Of a DNA stretch of 45,198 bases, positions 33,650-42,072 are shown piece after piece. The position numbers and the translations under genes are program-made. Within the stretch, counting starts at the first letter, position 1. Every line of letters begins with the position of its first letter. This DNA comes from CAZHMN01 sp964533705 (lineage in GTDB: Bacteria; Electryoneota; B3-LCP): contig CAZHMN010000014.1 in assembly GCA_964533705.1 (NCBI GenBank), positions 1 through 45,198 on the forward strand, written 5' to 3'. The notes beneath the pieces are model-generated. The model ran no database searches, had not been told where the DNA came from, and saw nothing but the letters and a program-made list of their open reading frames with translations.

Positions 33650-34286
33650 CAATAATCCTACAGAGCTTGGTAAAGATGTCCCGGGGTGAACCATCACCGT
33701 CAACGATGTGCAGCAGCCCGCGTCCGGAATAGTAATCCTGCAAAGGTCTGGTCTGACGGCGGTAAACGGCGAGACGGTTGCGAATGGTATCTTCCCGGTC
33801 ATCGGCGCGCTGTATAATCTGACCGCCGCATTTGGTACAACGACCGTCATCAGGCGGGGGATTGCTGTTCAGGTTGTAGTCCTGTCCGCAGCCTGAACAG
33901 ATGCGCCGGGCGGTAAGCCGCGCCACGATGTGGTCGTCAGGCACTTCCAGGCTGATGCAGAGATCAAGTCTGGAGTTTAGTCTTTTTAAGAGGGACTCGA
34001 GACCATCGGCTTGTTGCAGGGTGCGAGGGAATCCGTCGAAGATGGCACCCGCCTGGCAATCATCCTCTTTCAGCCGGTCTTCGATCACTCCGAGAATGAC
34101 TCCATCGGGAACCAGCTCCCCGGCTTGCATGTACTTCTGGGCCTCTTTGCCCAAATCGGTATTATCCGCCACAGCTTTGCGCAAAATGTCGCCGGTCGAG
34201 ATTTGCGGATATTCATACTTCTGACTGAGTTGCTTCGCTTGAGTACCTTTACCGGAGCCTGGAGCACCGAGTAAGATGATGTTCAT
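33624..34286 (-). CDS. adk: Adenylate kinase
   Basis: Adk converts AMP and ATP to two ADP. The 220-residue product has the P-loop GAPGSGKGT (residues 8-15), the AMP-binding STGDILR and DGFPRT segments, and a long LID (about 123-160). The LID carries Cys130, Cys133, Cys150 and Cys153, so it is the zinc-binding type. It lies between secY and map, overlapping map by 26 bases. Confidence 0.97.
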   Translation of the reverse strand: MNIILLGAPGSGKGTQAKQLSQKYEYPQISTGDILRKAVADNTDLGKEAQKYMQAGELVPDGVILGVIEDRLKEDDCQAGAIFDGFPRTLQQADGLESLLKRLNSRLDLCISLEVPDDHIVARLTARRICSGCGQDYNLNSNPPPDDGRCTKCGGQIIQRADDREDTIRNRLAVYRRQTRPLQDYYSGRGLLHIVDGDGSPRDIFTKLCRIIDDHDKESV

Positions 34287-34295
34287 GGCGTTACC

Positions 34296-35624
34296 TTACA
34301 TCCTTCGGCGGCCTCTAATGCGGCCGGCCTTCATAAAACCGTCATAATGCCTCATCAGCAGGTGTGATTCAATCTGCTGGAGAGTGTCCAGCGCGACACC
34401 GACGATGATCAGGAGGGATGTTCCTCCAAAGAAAGAGGCAAAGTTATAGTTTACATTCGAGTACCGGGTAATCAAACTGGGGAGAATGGCTATGATTCCC
34501 AGGAAGATAGAACCCGGCAGTGTAATCCTGGTTAAGATCGAATCCATAAAATCGGAGGTGGCTTTCCCGGGTCTGATGCCGGGAATAAATCCTCCGTACT
34601 TTTTCATGTTATCCGCCACGTCAACCGGATTGAAGGCGACGGCAGTGTAGAAATAGGTAAAGAATACGATCAGCGTGCCGTAGATCAACATATAGGTGAA
34701 CGACTCGAAACTAAAGGACATGTTAATCCAGTCCTTAATTCCCGATTCGGGAAGGAACGTTGCGATGGTCGAGGGCACGAACATAATGGACTGCGCGAAG
34801 ATGATCGGCATCACCCCAGCGGTATTGACGCGTAGCGGGATATGCGTCCGTTGACCTCCGTACACCTTTCGACCCACAACTTTTTTGGCGTACTGCACCG
34901 CTATCTTTCGGGTACCCTGCGTCAACAGAACCACGGATGCGGTTACCGCCACGAAAAGCGCAACCATGAAGAGTTCCATCAGGAGAGCCCGATTACCGCC
35001 CAGGAACTGGCGGAGTTCATCCATGACAGCGTAGGGCAATCGGTCAATAATGCCGATAAAAATCAGCAGAGATATCCCGTTTCCGATACCCCGCTCGGAT
35101 ATCTGTTCTCCGAGCCACATGATGAATACCGTACCGGTCGTCAGGGTCAACATGGTAACCAGACGAAAGCCGATACCGGGATTAGGGACGGCCGCAAGGC
35201 CCGTTGGCGTAACGATGGATTCCAGGAATACGGAGACGCCCAACGCCTGTAAAGCTGAGATGCCAACCGTGCCGTAACGAGTCAACTGAGTGATCTTCTT
35301 GCGCCCTTCTTCGCCCTGCTTTTGCAGCTTTTGAAAATAGGGGACTACGGTGCCCATCAACTGGATGATGATCGAGGCTGAAATGTAGGGCATGATCCCC
35401 AGAGCGAAGACCGTCGCTTTTCCGAAAGCCCCCCCGGCAAACATATCATACAAGCCGAACAGGGTGTTCTGCTGCATTTTGAAGAATTCACCCAGAGCTT
35501 CGGCATTGACACCGGGGGAAGGTACGTGACCACCTATGCGGTAAACAATAAAGATCCCCAGGGTAAACAGAATGCGCTTTCTGAGCTCAGGGATACGGAA
35601 AACAGACTGGAAGCTCTTCAGCAT
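34296..35624 (-). CDS. secY: Preprotein translocase subunit SecY
   Basis: SecY forms the protein-conducting channel in the inner membrane. The 442-residue protein has ten expected helices. Visible marks are the plug and helix-2 region GLYDMFAGGAFGKATVFALGI (the central part FAGGAFGKATVFALGIMPY), then GIGNGISLLIF, and the late GGFIPGIRPGKAT loop. The first seven bases overlap the end of rplO. It is followed by adk. Confidence 0.97.
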   Translation of the reverse strand: MLKSFQSVFRIPELRKRILFTLGIFIVYRIGGHVPSPGVNAEALGEFFKMQQNTLFGLYDMFAGGAFGKATVFALGIMPYISASIIIQLMGTVVPYFQKLQKQGEEGRKKITQLTRYGTVGISALQALGVSVFLESIVTPTGLAAVPNPGIGFRLVTMLTLTTGTVFIMWLGEQISERGIGNGISLLIFIGIIDRLPYAVMDELRQFLGGNRALLMELFMVALFVAVTASVVLLTQGTRKIAVQYAKKVVGRKVYGGQRTHIPLRVNTAGVMPIIFAQSIMFVPSTIATFLPESGIKDWINMSFSFESFTYMLIYGTLIVFFTYFYTAVAFNPVDVADNMKKYGGFIPGIRPGKATSDFMDSILTRITLPGSIFLGIIAILPSLITRYSNVNYNFASFFGGTSLLIIVGVALDTLQQIESHLLMRHYDGFMKAGRIRGRRRM

Positions 35625-36091
35625 ATCAGATGAACCTCGCCACCGGCGGCTTTTATTTTTTCGATCGCGCTACGGGAAGCCGCGTGCACGTGAACGTCCC
35701 AAGCTACTTTTACTTCACCATCCCCCAGAAGCTTCACGGGCAGGCGAGATTTTTTGATCAGGCCTTTATCCAGTAAGAGTTCCGGGGTCACTTCACCCTT
35801 GGAAGGGAAGACTTCAACCAGCCGCTTGAGATTGACAACCTGGTAAATTTTGCGGAAGGGGGCGTTGGAAAATCCACGTTTGGGGAGGCGCCTCTGAATG
35901 GGCATCTGGCCTCCTTCAAATCCCGCTTTACGCTTATATCCTGCACGCGATTTCTGTCCTTTATGGCCTTTACCGCAGGTTCTGCCCTGGCCTGCGCTGG
36001 TGCCGCGGCCGAGTCTTTTGGATCTCTTTGTGGCGCCGGGCGCTGGTCGGAGCTGGCTTAAGTCCAGATTATGTTTTACTTCATCAGCCAT
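35618..36091 (-). CDS. rplO: 50S ribosomal protein L15
   Basis: L15 is a late-assembling large-subunit protein. The 157-residue product has the conserved basic Gly-rich N-terminus (KRLGRGTSAGQGRTCGKGHK), GFEGGQMPIQRRLPKRGF, and the C-terminal L15 fold with a final AAGGEVHLIC. It overlaps rpmD by eight bases and secY by seven. Confidence 0.97.
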   Translation of the reverse strand: MADEVKHNLDLSQLRPAPGATKRSKRLGRGTSAGQGRTCGKGHKGQKSRAGYKRKAGFEGGQMPIQRRLPKRGFSNAPFRKIYQVVNLKRLVEVFPSKGEVTPELLLDKGLIKKSRLPVKLLGDGEVKVAWDVHVHAASRSAIEKIKAAGGEVHLIC

Positions 36092-36272
36092 CGAGGAGCT
36101 CCTCTGTGCGCACTAAATGTTTAACTTGACGAATCATGCCCCGGATGGCTGGATTATCTTGATGTTCAACCGTCTGATTCAACTTTCGCAAGCCCAACGC
36201 CTGAACGGTACGCCGATGCTTTCCGGGACGGCCGATGATGCTGCGAGTGAGGGTAACCTTCAATTTGCTCAT
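36084..36272 (-). CDS. rpmD: 50S ribosomal protein L30
   Basis: L30 is a small large-subunit protein with a ferredoxin-like fold. The 62-residue product has the conserved LKVTLTRSIIGRPGKHRRTV and QALGLRKLNQTVEHQDNPAI segments. It overlaps rpsE by four bases (ATGA) and rplO by eight. Confidence 0.96.
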   Translation of the reverse strand: MSKLKVTLTRSIIGRPGKHRRTVQALGLRKLNQTVEHQDNPAIRGMIRQVKHLVRTEELLDG

Positions 36273-36802
36273 AGCTCGTCTTGCTCCAGAATACGCCTGA
36301 CCGAAGTGCCTCGCTGCTTTGCCGCCATACGGAGATCCCGACAGGATTCGAGACCGGCCATGGTGGCCTTGACGACGTTGTGGGGATTATGCGTCCCCAA
36401 ACACTTGGTCAGGACATCTTTAACGCCCAAACATTCCATAACCGCCCGCACCGCGCCACCGGCGATCACACCGGTTCCGGGAGAAGCGGGTTTTAGAAGC
36501 ACGCGAGCAGCACCGTAACGTCCTATTACCGGATGCGGGATGGTGGTGCCGCTCATGGGGATTTCCTTCAAATTCCTTTTGGCGAGCTCTGTGCCCTTAT
36601 TAATGGCGTCCGTGACTTCGTTGGCTTTACCCAGACCGAATCCCACCTGGCCACTACCGTCTCCCACCACGACGATGGCATTAAAGGAGAAGTTGCGTCC
36701 GCCTTTAACGACCTTAGCCACGCGGTTGATGTGCACGACCCTCTCGATCATCGAAAAATCGCCGCTGTCCTGAGCGGCCTGCCTACTCCGGGGTTTCTGC
36801 AT
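36269..36802 (-). CDS. rpsE: 30S ribosomal protein S5
   Basis: S5 contributes to decoding fidelity and mRNA unwinding at the entry channel. The 177-residue product has the dsRNA-binding-like N-domain (VVHINRVAKVVKGGRNFSFN, VGFGLGKANEV) and the C-domain with PASPGTGVIAGGAVRAV and LGTHNPHNVVKATM. It lies between rplR and rpmD. Confidence 0.98.
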   Translation of the reverse strand: MQKPRSRQAAQDSGDFSMIERVVHINRVAKVVKGGRNFSFNAIVVVGDGSGQVGFGLGKANEVTDAINKGTELAKRNLKEIPMSGTTIPHPVIGRYGAARVLLKPASPGTGVIAGGAVRAVMECLGVKDVLTKCLGTHNPHNVVKATMAGLESCRDLRMAAKQRGTSVRRILEQDEL

Positions 36803-36811
36803 TCACAACTC

Positions 36812-37186
36812 CTAAAATTTCAATCCAGCTTCTCGTGCACCTTCGGCCAGGGCTTTAACCCTGCCGTGATAGACAAATCCATTGCGATCGAAGACGACGC
36901 TTTCGATCCCTTTTTCCTTAGCGGCTGCGGCCAAAGCCTTGCCGACAAGCTTGCTCACCTCGACTTTACCCTTGACCTTCGCCAGTTCTTTTTTCACCTC
37001 GGGATTGAGGCTGGAAATCCCCGTCAGGACAGAGCCGGAATAATCGTCTACGAGTTGAGCGTAAATCTGCTTTAGACTGCGATAGACAACCAGCCGAGGC
37101 CGCTCCGGAGTCCCTGAAATCCGTTTCCGGATGTGCTTTTTGCGCCGCTGTCTGGCGGCTTCCTTGATTTGGGTTTTATCTTTCAT
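36812..37186 (-). CDS. rplR: 50S ribosomal protein L18
   Basis: L18 binds 5S rRNA in the central protuberance. The 124-residue product has an Arg/Lys-rich start, RKRISGTPERPRLVVYRSLK, IYAQLVDDYSG and the final FVYHGRVKALAEGAREAGLKF region (quoted as GRVKALAEGAREAGLKF). The gap to rplF is one base. Confidence 0.97.
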   Translation of the reverse strand: MKDKTQIKEAARQRRKKHIRKRISGTPERPRLVVYRSLKQIYAQLVDDYSGSVLTGISSLNPEVKKELAKVKGKVEVSKLVGKALAAAAKEKGIESVVFDRNGFVYHGRVKALAEGAREAGLKF

Positions 37187-37187
37187 C

Positions 37188-37724
37188 TTACTTTGACGTC
37201 TTTCCCGCTTTGCGGCGGATCTGCTCGTCCAAATATTTTACACCCTTGCCCTTATAGGGGTCCGGGGGACGCAGCGAGCGCGCCACGGCCGCCACCTGGC
37301 CGACCAGCTCCCGATCAGGCCCGGAGACGTGAAAGAGCGTGGGTTTTTCGACTTCAAAAGTGATACCCGGAGGCGGTTGTATCATGACGGGATGCGAGTG
37401 TCCGAGGGTAAAGTTAAGCGATTCCCCTTTCATTTCCACCTTATATCCCACGCCGACGATTTCCAGTGATTTGCGGAAACCTTCGCTGACGCCGGTCACC
37501 ATATTGGCGATCAACGCCCGGGTTAGACCGTGGAGAGCCCGGTGATGGCGCGCGTCCGTGGGTCTCGTCACTTCCACCTGACCGTCTGCAATTTTGGCGG
37601 TAATTTCAGGGTGGATTTCTCGTTCCAAAGTGCCTTTAGGCCCTTTCACCGTGATCTTCTTTTCTTCAATGGTTACCGTCACACCTGACGGAATGGGTAT
37701 GGGTTGTTTCCCGACTCGTGACAC
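37188..37724 (-). CDS. rplF: 50S ribosomal protein L6
   Basis: L6 lies near the sarcin-ricin loop and the elongation factor site. The 178-residue product has two similar domains. Marks are MSRVGKQPIPIPSGVTV, VKGPKGTLEREIHP, GLTRALIANMVTGVSEGF and the closing LRPPDPYKGKGVKY. It lies between rpsH and rplR. Confidence 0.98.
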   Translation of the reverse strand: MSRVGKQPIPIPSGVTVTIEEKKITVKGPKGTLEREIHPEITAKIADGQVEVTRPTDARHHRALHGLTRALIANMVTGVSEGFRKSLEIVGVGYKVEMKGESLNFTLGHSHPVMIQPPPGITFEVEKPTLFHVSGPDRELVGQVAAVARSLRPPDPYKGKGVKYLDEQIRRKAGKTSK

Positions 37725-37732
37725 TTTATCAC

Positions 37733-38131
37733 CTACCAGATGTAACAGAGCACCTCGCCGCCGACTCCCAGTCTGCGGGCTTTGGCTCCGGTTATAATTC
37801 CATTTGACGTTGAGAGAACAGCCAGGCCGATGTTATTCTGCACTCGTGGGATTTCGTCTTTGCCGACGTATTTGCGCAGACCGGGCCGGCTGATCCGCTG
37901 AAGGCCTTCAATAACACTTTGACCCTCAGGCGTATATTTCAGTAAAATGCGGATTATCCCGGACTTCCCGTCATCAATGAGTATGTAATCTTGTATCATA
38001 TGATGGCGCTTGAGAATGCGGGTAATCTCTTTTTTAACACGCGAAGCGGGAATGTCAACGCGAACCTTGCGCGCCTGGATAGCGTTTCTAATTCGAGTCA
38101 AATAATCCGCAATGGGATCTGTCATCGTCAT
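37733..38131 (-). CDS. rpsH: 30S ribosomal protein S8
   Basis: S8 organises the central domain of 16S rRNA and represses the spc operon in E. coli. The 132-residue product has DPIADYLTRIRNAI and the C-terminal signature LAVLSTSNGIITGAKARRLG with GGEVLCYIW. The start may be ATG 38131 or 38125; neither has a clear Shine-Dalgarno. Confidence 0.97.
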   Translation of the reverse strand: MTMTDPIADYLTRIRNAIQARKVRVDIPASRVKKEITRILKRHHMIQDYILIDDGKSGIIRILLKYTPEGQSVIEGLQRISRPGLRKYVGKDEIPRVQNNIGLAVLSTSNGIITGAKARRLGVGGEVLCYIW

Positions 38132-38157
38132 AGTATAAACCGTTGATCTGAATTACG

Positions 38158-38343
38158 TTACCAACTGGCCTTGACAACACCGGGGATCATCCCCTGCAGT
38201 GCAAGTTCGCGGAAGCAGATTCTACAGAGCGAAAACTTCCGCATATAGGCTCGGGGACGACCGCAGCGAGTGCACCGGTTCACCTGGCGAACCTGATACT
38301 TCGGCTTTCTCTTGGCCTTGGCGATCATGGACTTTTTGGCCAT
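38158..38343 (-). CDS. rpsN: 30S ribosomal protein S14, zinc type
   Basis: S14 is in the head of the small subunit. The 61-residue product is the short zinc form with Cys24, Cys27, Cys40 and Cys43, and the typical GMIPGVVKASW end. It lies between rplE and rpsH. Confidence 0.97.
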   Translation of the reverse strand: MAKKSMIAKAKRKPKYQVRQVNRCTRCGRPRAYMRKFSLCRICFRELALQGMIPGVVKASW

Positions 38344-38354
38344 TCAGCGTTCCT

Positions 38355-39266
38355 TTAAGCTGCTTGTTCCTTACTGTTAGCTTCACGGCGGCGGAAGGGG
38401 ACTCCCAGTTCCTTCAGAAATGCGTGCGCCTCTTCATCCGTCCGTGCGGTCGTAACAAAACTAATGTCCAATCCGTGGACGCGTTCAATCTTGTCTATGT
38501 CAATTTCCGGAAAGATAATCTGTTCCTTGATGCCCATGGTGTAATTTCCCCGGCCGTCGAAGGAGCGATCGGATAGCCCTCTGAAGTCACGGATTCGCGG
38601 AATGGCAACGTTTAAGAGCCGATCCAGAAATTCCCACATCTTCCAGCCTCGCAGGGTAACCCGTGTTCCGATGGCCATTCCCTGCCTCAGCTTGAAATTG
38701 GAGATGGACTTTCTGGCTTTCGTTACTGCGGGTTTCTGACCGGTAATGGCTGCGAGTTCCTGATTAGCAGATTCCAGAAGCTTGGGATTCTGCGAAGCTT
38801 CGCCGATCCCGACGTTCAGAACGATCTTCTCCAAACGCGGCACCATCATGGCGTTATCATACTTAAAGCGTTTCATCAAAGCCGGTACGATGTTATCGTT
38901 ATACACCTTCAGCATGCGCGGGATGTAATCGGGCGGCAGTTTCACCTCAGCGGGTTTTTCCTTGCCCTTCTTCTTCTCGGGCTTGGATTCCTTTTTTCCC
39001 GCTTTCTGGGGCTCTTTTATGGCTTTTTTTGACTTGGCCTTTTCAGCCGCTTTGGCCTTTGGCTTTTCGTCAGCCTTTCCAGAGTCCTCTTTGGCTTTTT
39101 CCCCTTTAGGGGATTTGGCCTTGTCCGCCTTGGCCTCTTTGGGCTTATCTTCGGCAGGTTGCACTTCTGCTTCGGGTTTTACCTCTTCCTTTAGTTTGGA
39201 AGACGAAGAGGCACCCTCAGCACCCTGCGTCTCTTCCTGTTTTGGTTCTTCTTCCGGGTACAACAT
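38355..39266 (-). CDS. rplE: 50S ribosomal protein L5 with long charged N-terminal extension
   Basis: L5 binds 5S rRNA and contacts the P-site tRNA. The 303-residue product is far longer than the usual 180 or so. Residues 1-112 are low complexity, mostly Lys, Glu, Ala and Pro. The ordinary L5 core begins near residue 113 (DYIPRMLKVYNDNIVPALMK) and continues with RLEKIVLNVGIGEASQN, GQKPAVTKARKSISNFKLR and GRGNYTMGIKEQIIFPEI. The ATG at 39266 has GGA a few bases upstream. The next in-frame ATG, at the core, has no Shine-Dalgarno. Position between rplX and rpsN is normal. Confidence 0.93.
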   Translation of the reverse strand: MLYPEEEPKQEETQGAEGASSSSKLKEEVKPEAEVQPAEDKPKEAKADKAKSPKGEKAKEDSGKADEKPKAKAAEKAKSKKAIKEPQKAGKKESKPEKKKGKEKPAEVKLPPDYIPRMLKVYNDNIVPALMKRFKYDNAMMVPRLEKIVLNVGIGEASQNPKLLESANQELAAITGQKPAVTKARKSISNFKLRQGMAIGTRVTLRGWKMWEFLDRLLNVAIPRIRDFRGLSDRSFDGRGNYTMGIKEQIIFPEIDIDKIERVHGLDISFVTTARTDEEAHAFLKELGVPFRRREANSKEQAA

Positions 39267-39284
39267 AATTCCAGTCTATAATGT

Positions 39285-39602
39285 TCAGAAAATTTCTCCA
39301 CACTTCACGCAGGCTCGCGTAAAATGCTTGCGGCCTTCCTCGGTAATCTGTCTACGCTTGACGCGAGTTGGCTCACCACACTTTGAACAGACGATCATCA
39401 CGTTGGAGGCGTTGATGGGAGCTTCCTTCTCGATGATGCCGCCGGATTGATTTTTCTGCGAAGGTCTGGTATGCCTTTTAATGAAACGGACACCTTCGAC
39501 AATAATCCTATTCTTATCCGGGAAAACCTTGAGCACCCGGCCCCGCTTGCCCCGGTCGTTTCCTGAAAGGATTAAAACTGTATCATCTCTTCTGACGTGC
39601 AT
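39285..39602 (-). CDS. rplX: 50S ribosomal protein L24
   Basis: L24 starts large-subunit assembly. The 105-residue product has the KOW motif near the start (DDTVLILSGNDRGKRGRVLK) and NASNVMIVCSKCGEPTRV. Cys72, Cys75, Cys98 and Cys101 could bind zinc. It lies between rplN and rplE. Confidence 0.97.
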   Translation of the reverse strand: MHVRRDDTVLILSGNDRGKRGRVLKVFPDKNRIIVEGVRFIKRHTRPSQKNQSGGIIEKEAPINASNVMIVCSKCGEPTRVKRRQITEEGRKHFTRACVKCGEIF

Positions 39603-39625
39603 AGTCGTTCCTGAAATGTGCCGAA

Positions 39626-39994
39626 TTAAATGACCTCGGGAGCCAGCGAAACGATTTTCATAAACTGTCTGTCGCGCAGTTCCCGAGCCACCGGCCCGAA
39701 GATGCGCGTGCCTCTGGGCTCCTGTTTATCATCCAAGAGGACGATGGCGTTATCGTCGAAGCGGATATAGGATCCGTCCGAGCGGCGGACTTCTTTGCGG
39801 GTCCGCACGATCACACCCTTAACGACCTCACCCTTTTTCACAGGCGAGTTGGGAATGGCAGATTTCACCGAGGCAACGACGATATCTCCGATTGAAGCGT
39901 AGCGCCTTTTGGTGCCTCCCAGAACACGAAAGCACATCACTTTTTTGGCTCCCGTGTTATCAGCAACGTTTAAACGAGTCTGTTCGCGAATCAT
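39626..39994 (-). CDS. rplN: 50S ribosomal protein L14
   Basis: L14 contacts 16S rRNA at an intersubunit bridge. I choose ATG 39994 (MIREQTRLNVADNTGAKKV) with GGAAG upstream, giving the standard 122 residues. An in-frame TTG at 40006 lies within the Shine-Dalgarno region and is unlikely. Marks are GGTKRRYASIGDIVVASVK and the late IFGPVARELRD. Confidence 0.97.
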   Translation of the reverse strand: MIREQTRLNVADNTGAKKVMCFRVLGGTKRRYASIGDIVVASVKSAIPNSPVKKGEVVKGVIVRTRKEVRRSDGSYIRFDDNAIVLLDDKQEPRGTRIFGPVARELRDRQFMKIVSLAPEVI

Positions 39995-40090
39995 CGGTGC
40001 TTCCAAAGCCCCGCCAGTTCCGGGGATTTATGTAAAATTGATCAAGTCTGTGTATTAATTCAGCAAAGCAAACGGCTAGATCTGAGGGCG

Positions 40091-40354
40091 TTATTTCGCC
40101 CGTTCCAGAACCTCGACTAATCGCCAGCTCTTGCGCTTGGACAGAGGGCGACATTCCATAATGCGGACTACATCGCCGCGCCCGGCCGTATCCTCAGGAT
40201 CGTGTACCATTAATTTCTTGGTACGCTTGAAATATTTCTTGTAAAAGGGATGCGGCACGCGCCGTTCAACAGCAACCGTGATAGTTTTATTCATTTTGGT
40301 GCTTACGACGGTCCCCGTTTTTACTTTGCGTATCTTGCGTTCTTCTGAAGCCAT
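40091..40354 (-). CDS. rpsQ: 30S ribosomal protein S17
   Basis: S17 is an early-binding OB-fold protein of the small subunit. The 87-residue product has GTVVSTKMNKTITVAVERRV, HPFYKKYFKRTKKLMVHD and GDVVRIMECRPLSKRKSWRL. It follows rpmC by four bases. The 96-base spacer to rplN shows nothing notable. Confidence 0.97.
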   Translation of the reverse strand: MASEERKIRKVKTGTVVSTKMNKTITVAVERRVPHPFYKKYFKRTKKLMVHDPEDTAGRGDVVRIMECRPLSKRKSWRLVEVLERAK

Positions 40355-40358
40355 ATCT

Positions 40359-40580
40359 CTATTTGCCCGCTTTCTCAGGCTCTTTGCGAATACCTAATTC
40401 GAATTCATGCAGAACAGTCATGAGTCTGGCAACGTCTCGCCTGGCCAGACGGATTTTCACCTGGTTGTCCAACTGGTGGGTGGCCAGTTGGAAGCGCAGA
40501 TTGTGCAGCTCAATCTTGGCGTCTTCCAGGCGCTGGGCCACCTCCTCACGGCTCAATTGCTGAATTTCATCCATCTTCAT
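40359..40580 (-). CDS. rpmC: 50S ribosomal protein L29
   Basis: L29 lies at the exit tunnel near the docking site for signal recognition particle and trigger factor. The 73-residue helical protein has the conserved ELHNLRFQLATHQLDN segment. Its ATG overlaps the rplP stop by one base (TGATG). Confidence 0.96.
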   Translation of the reverse strand: MKMDEIQQLSREEVAQRLEDAKIELHNLRFQLATHQLDNQVKIRLARRDVARLMTVLHEFELGIRKEPEKAGK

Positions 40581-40993
40581 CAGGCGGCCTCCCGAGCGAC
40601 GAAGCGCGTTTTAATGGGCAGCTTATGGGCGGCAAGTCTCAAAGCTTCCTGCGCAACCTCCCTCGATACACCCTCTATCTCGAAGAGAATACGACCAGGG
40701 TGAACCACTGCCACCCAGTGTTCGGGGGATCCCTTGCCCTTTCCCATGCGCGTTTCAGCAGGCTTCTGGGTTAAGGGTTTATCCGGGAAGATACGTATCC
40801 AGACTTTACCGCCGCGCTTGATGTGTCGCGTAACGGCGACACGCGCCGCCTCGATCTGTCGGTTTGTAATCCAAGCCGGTTCCATCGCTTTCAGGCCGAA
40901 CTGGCCATAGCTGATCTTACTGCCCCGCACGGCCATCCCCTTGAGGCGGCCTCGCTGCTGTTTGCGGTGTTTTATTCTTTTAGGCGCTAACAT
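40580..40993 (-). CDS. rplP: 50S ribosomal protein L16
   Basis: L16 helps organise the A-site and aminoacyl-tRNA path. The 137-residue product has MLAPKRIKHRKQQRGRLKG, ITNRQIEAARVAVTRHIKRG, WIRIFPDKPLTQKPAETRMG and GKGSPEHWVAVVHPG. It lies between rpsC and rpmC. Confidence 0.98.
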   Translation of the reverse strand: MLAPKRIKHRKQQRGRLKGMAVRGSKISYGQFGLKAMEPAWITNRQIEAARVAVTRHIKRGGKVWIRIFPDKPLTQKPAETRMGKGKGSPEHWVAVVHPGRILFEIEGVSREVAQEALRLAAHKLPIKTRFVAREAA

Positions 40994-41035
40994 GAGTGTC
41001 TATTTCGTATTTAAAAGCTTCTTTGCCGGCGACGA

Positions 41036-41686
41036 TCAGACCGTTTCGGCGGATTGTCCTTTTCCGAAAATTTCGCCTTTGCAGATCCAGACCTTCACTC
41101 CGATCGTCCCGTAAGTCGTTTTAGCTATTGAAGTTGCATAATCAATATCGGCTCTCAGGGTGTGGAGGGGAATGCGTCCTTCCTTATACTCTTCCTTGCG
41201 AGCCATTTCCGCGCCTCCCAAACGCCCCGCGCAGACGATCTTAATCCCTTCAGCTCCCATGCGGCGCGTAGCCATCAGCGCCTTTTTCATGGCGCGGCGG
41301 AAGGAGACCCGGCCTTCCAGCTGGCGGGCCACGCTGTCCGCCACCAACTGCGCTTCGAGCTCAGGGCGCTTGATCTCGGCGATATTGAGCTGTACCTCTT
41401 TGGAGGTCAGGGTTTTCAACTCGTTTTTGAGGATATCCACGTTACGGCCCTTCTGGCCGATAACGATACCGGGACGAGCCGTATTCACCGTCAGAACGAT
41501 CCTTTTGGGGGTTCGCTCGATAACGACGCTGGCCACTCCGGCGTTTTGCAAGCGCTGCCGGATGTAGCGTCTCAGCAACAGGTCTTCCTGCAGTTTGTCG
41601 GAAAAGTTTTTCTCGTCAAACCAGTTAGAAAACCAAGTTTTATTGATTCCCAGTCGTAAACCAATCGGATTGGTTTTCTGTCCCAA
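41036..41686 (-). CDS. rpsC: 30S ribosomal protein S3 (TTG start)
   Basis: S3 lines the mRNA entry channel. The universal N-terminus (M)GQKTNPIGLRLG begins at a TTG codon at 41686 with AGGAG five bases upstream, giving 216 residues. The only upstream ATG (41779) would overlap rplV heavily and add 31 unrelated residues. The KH domain has RPGIVIGQKGRNVDILKNEL, and the C-domain ends with LRADIDYATSIAKTTYGTIG. Confidence 0.96.
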   Translation of the reverse strand: MGQKTNPIGLRLGINKTWFSNWFDEKNFSDKLQEDLLLRRYIRQRLQNAGVASVVIERTPKRIVLTVNTARPGIVIGQKGRNVDILKNELKTLTSKEVQLNIAEIKRPELEAQLVADSVARQLEGRVSFRRAMKKALMATRRMGAEGIKIVCAGRLGGAEMARKEEYKEGRIPLHTLRADIDYATSIAKTTYGTIGVKVWICKGEIFGKGQSAETV

Positions 41687-41700
41687 AACTACTCCTGTGA

Positions 41701-42039
41701 TTATACAGATAAGGTAACATATAAATGACTCGTCCGCTTGCGGATTCGCGTAGCTCTCCCCATGGCCCTGGGCCGCCAACGTTTCGCGGTGGGGCCTTCA
41801 TTCACCCTGATTTCGCTGACAACTGCTTCGTCCACATTAATATTTCGAGCGTCCTCACGATCCATCAAATTGGCCAGGGCGGAACGGATGGTCTTCTCGA
41901 TGACGAGGGAAGAACGCTTGGGTGAAAAGTGCAGGATATTCAGCGCTTCATTGACGTTTTTCCCGCGCACCAAATCAGCCACGAGGATCATTTTTCTCGG
42001 CGCTATGCGAACGTATCGGCTTATTGCTCTGGCTTCCAT
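41701..42039 (-). CDS. rplV: 50S ribosomal protein L22
   Basis: L22 lines the peptide exit tunnel. The 112-residue product has SRYVRIAPRKMILVADLVRG, ALANLMDREDARNINVDEA and the tunnel-facing loop GPTAKRWRPRAMGRATRIRK. It lies between rpsS and rpsC. Confidence 0.98.
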   Translation of the reverse strand: MEARAISRYVRIAPRKMILVADLVRGKNVNEALNILHFSPKRSSLVIEKTIRSALANLMDREDARNINVDEAVVSEIRVNEGPTAKRWRPRAMGRATRIRKRTSHLYVTLSV

Positions 42040-42072
42040 TTATCATTCTCTCCGAAGAGGTCCTGGACTCGA

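Noticed and set aside
33650..33850. N-terminal extension of map
   Set aside because: The extra 67 residues are adk read in another frame; the ATG at 33649 has its own ribosome site.
41687..41779. N-terminal extension of rpsC from an ATG
   Set aside because: Overlaps rplV, does not match S3, and the conserved S3 start is at the TTG with AGGAG.
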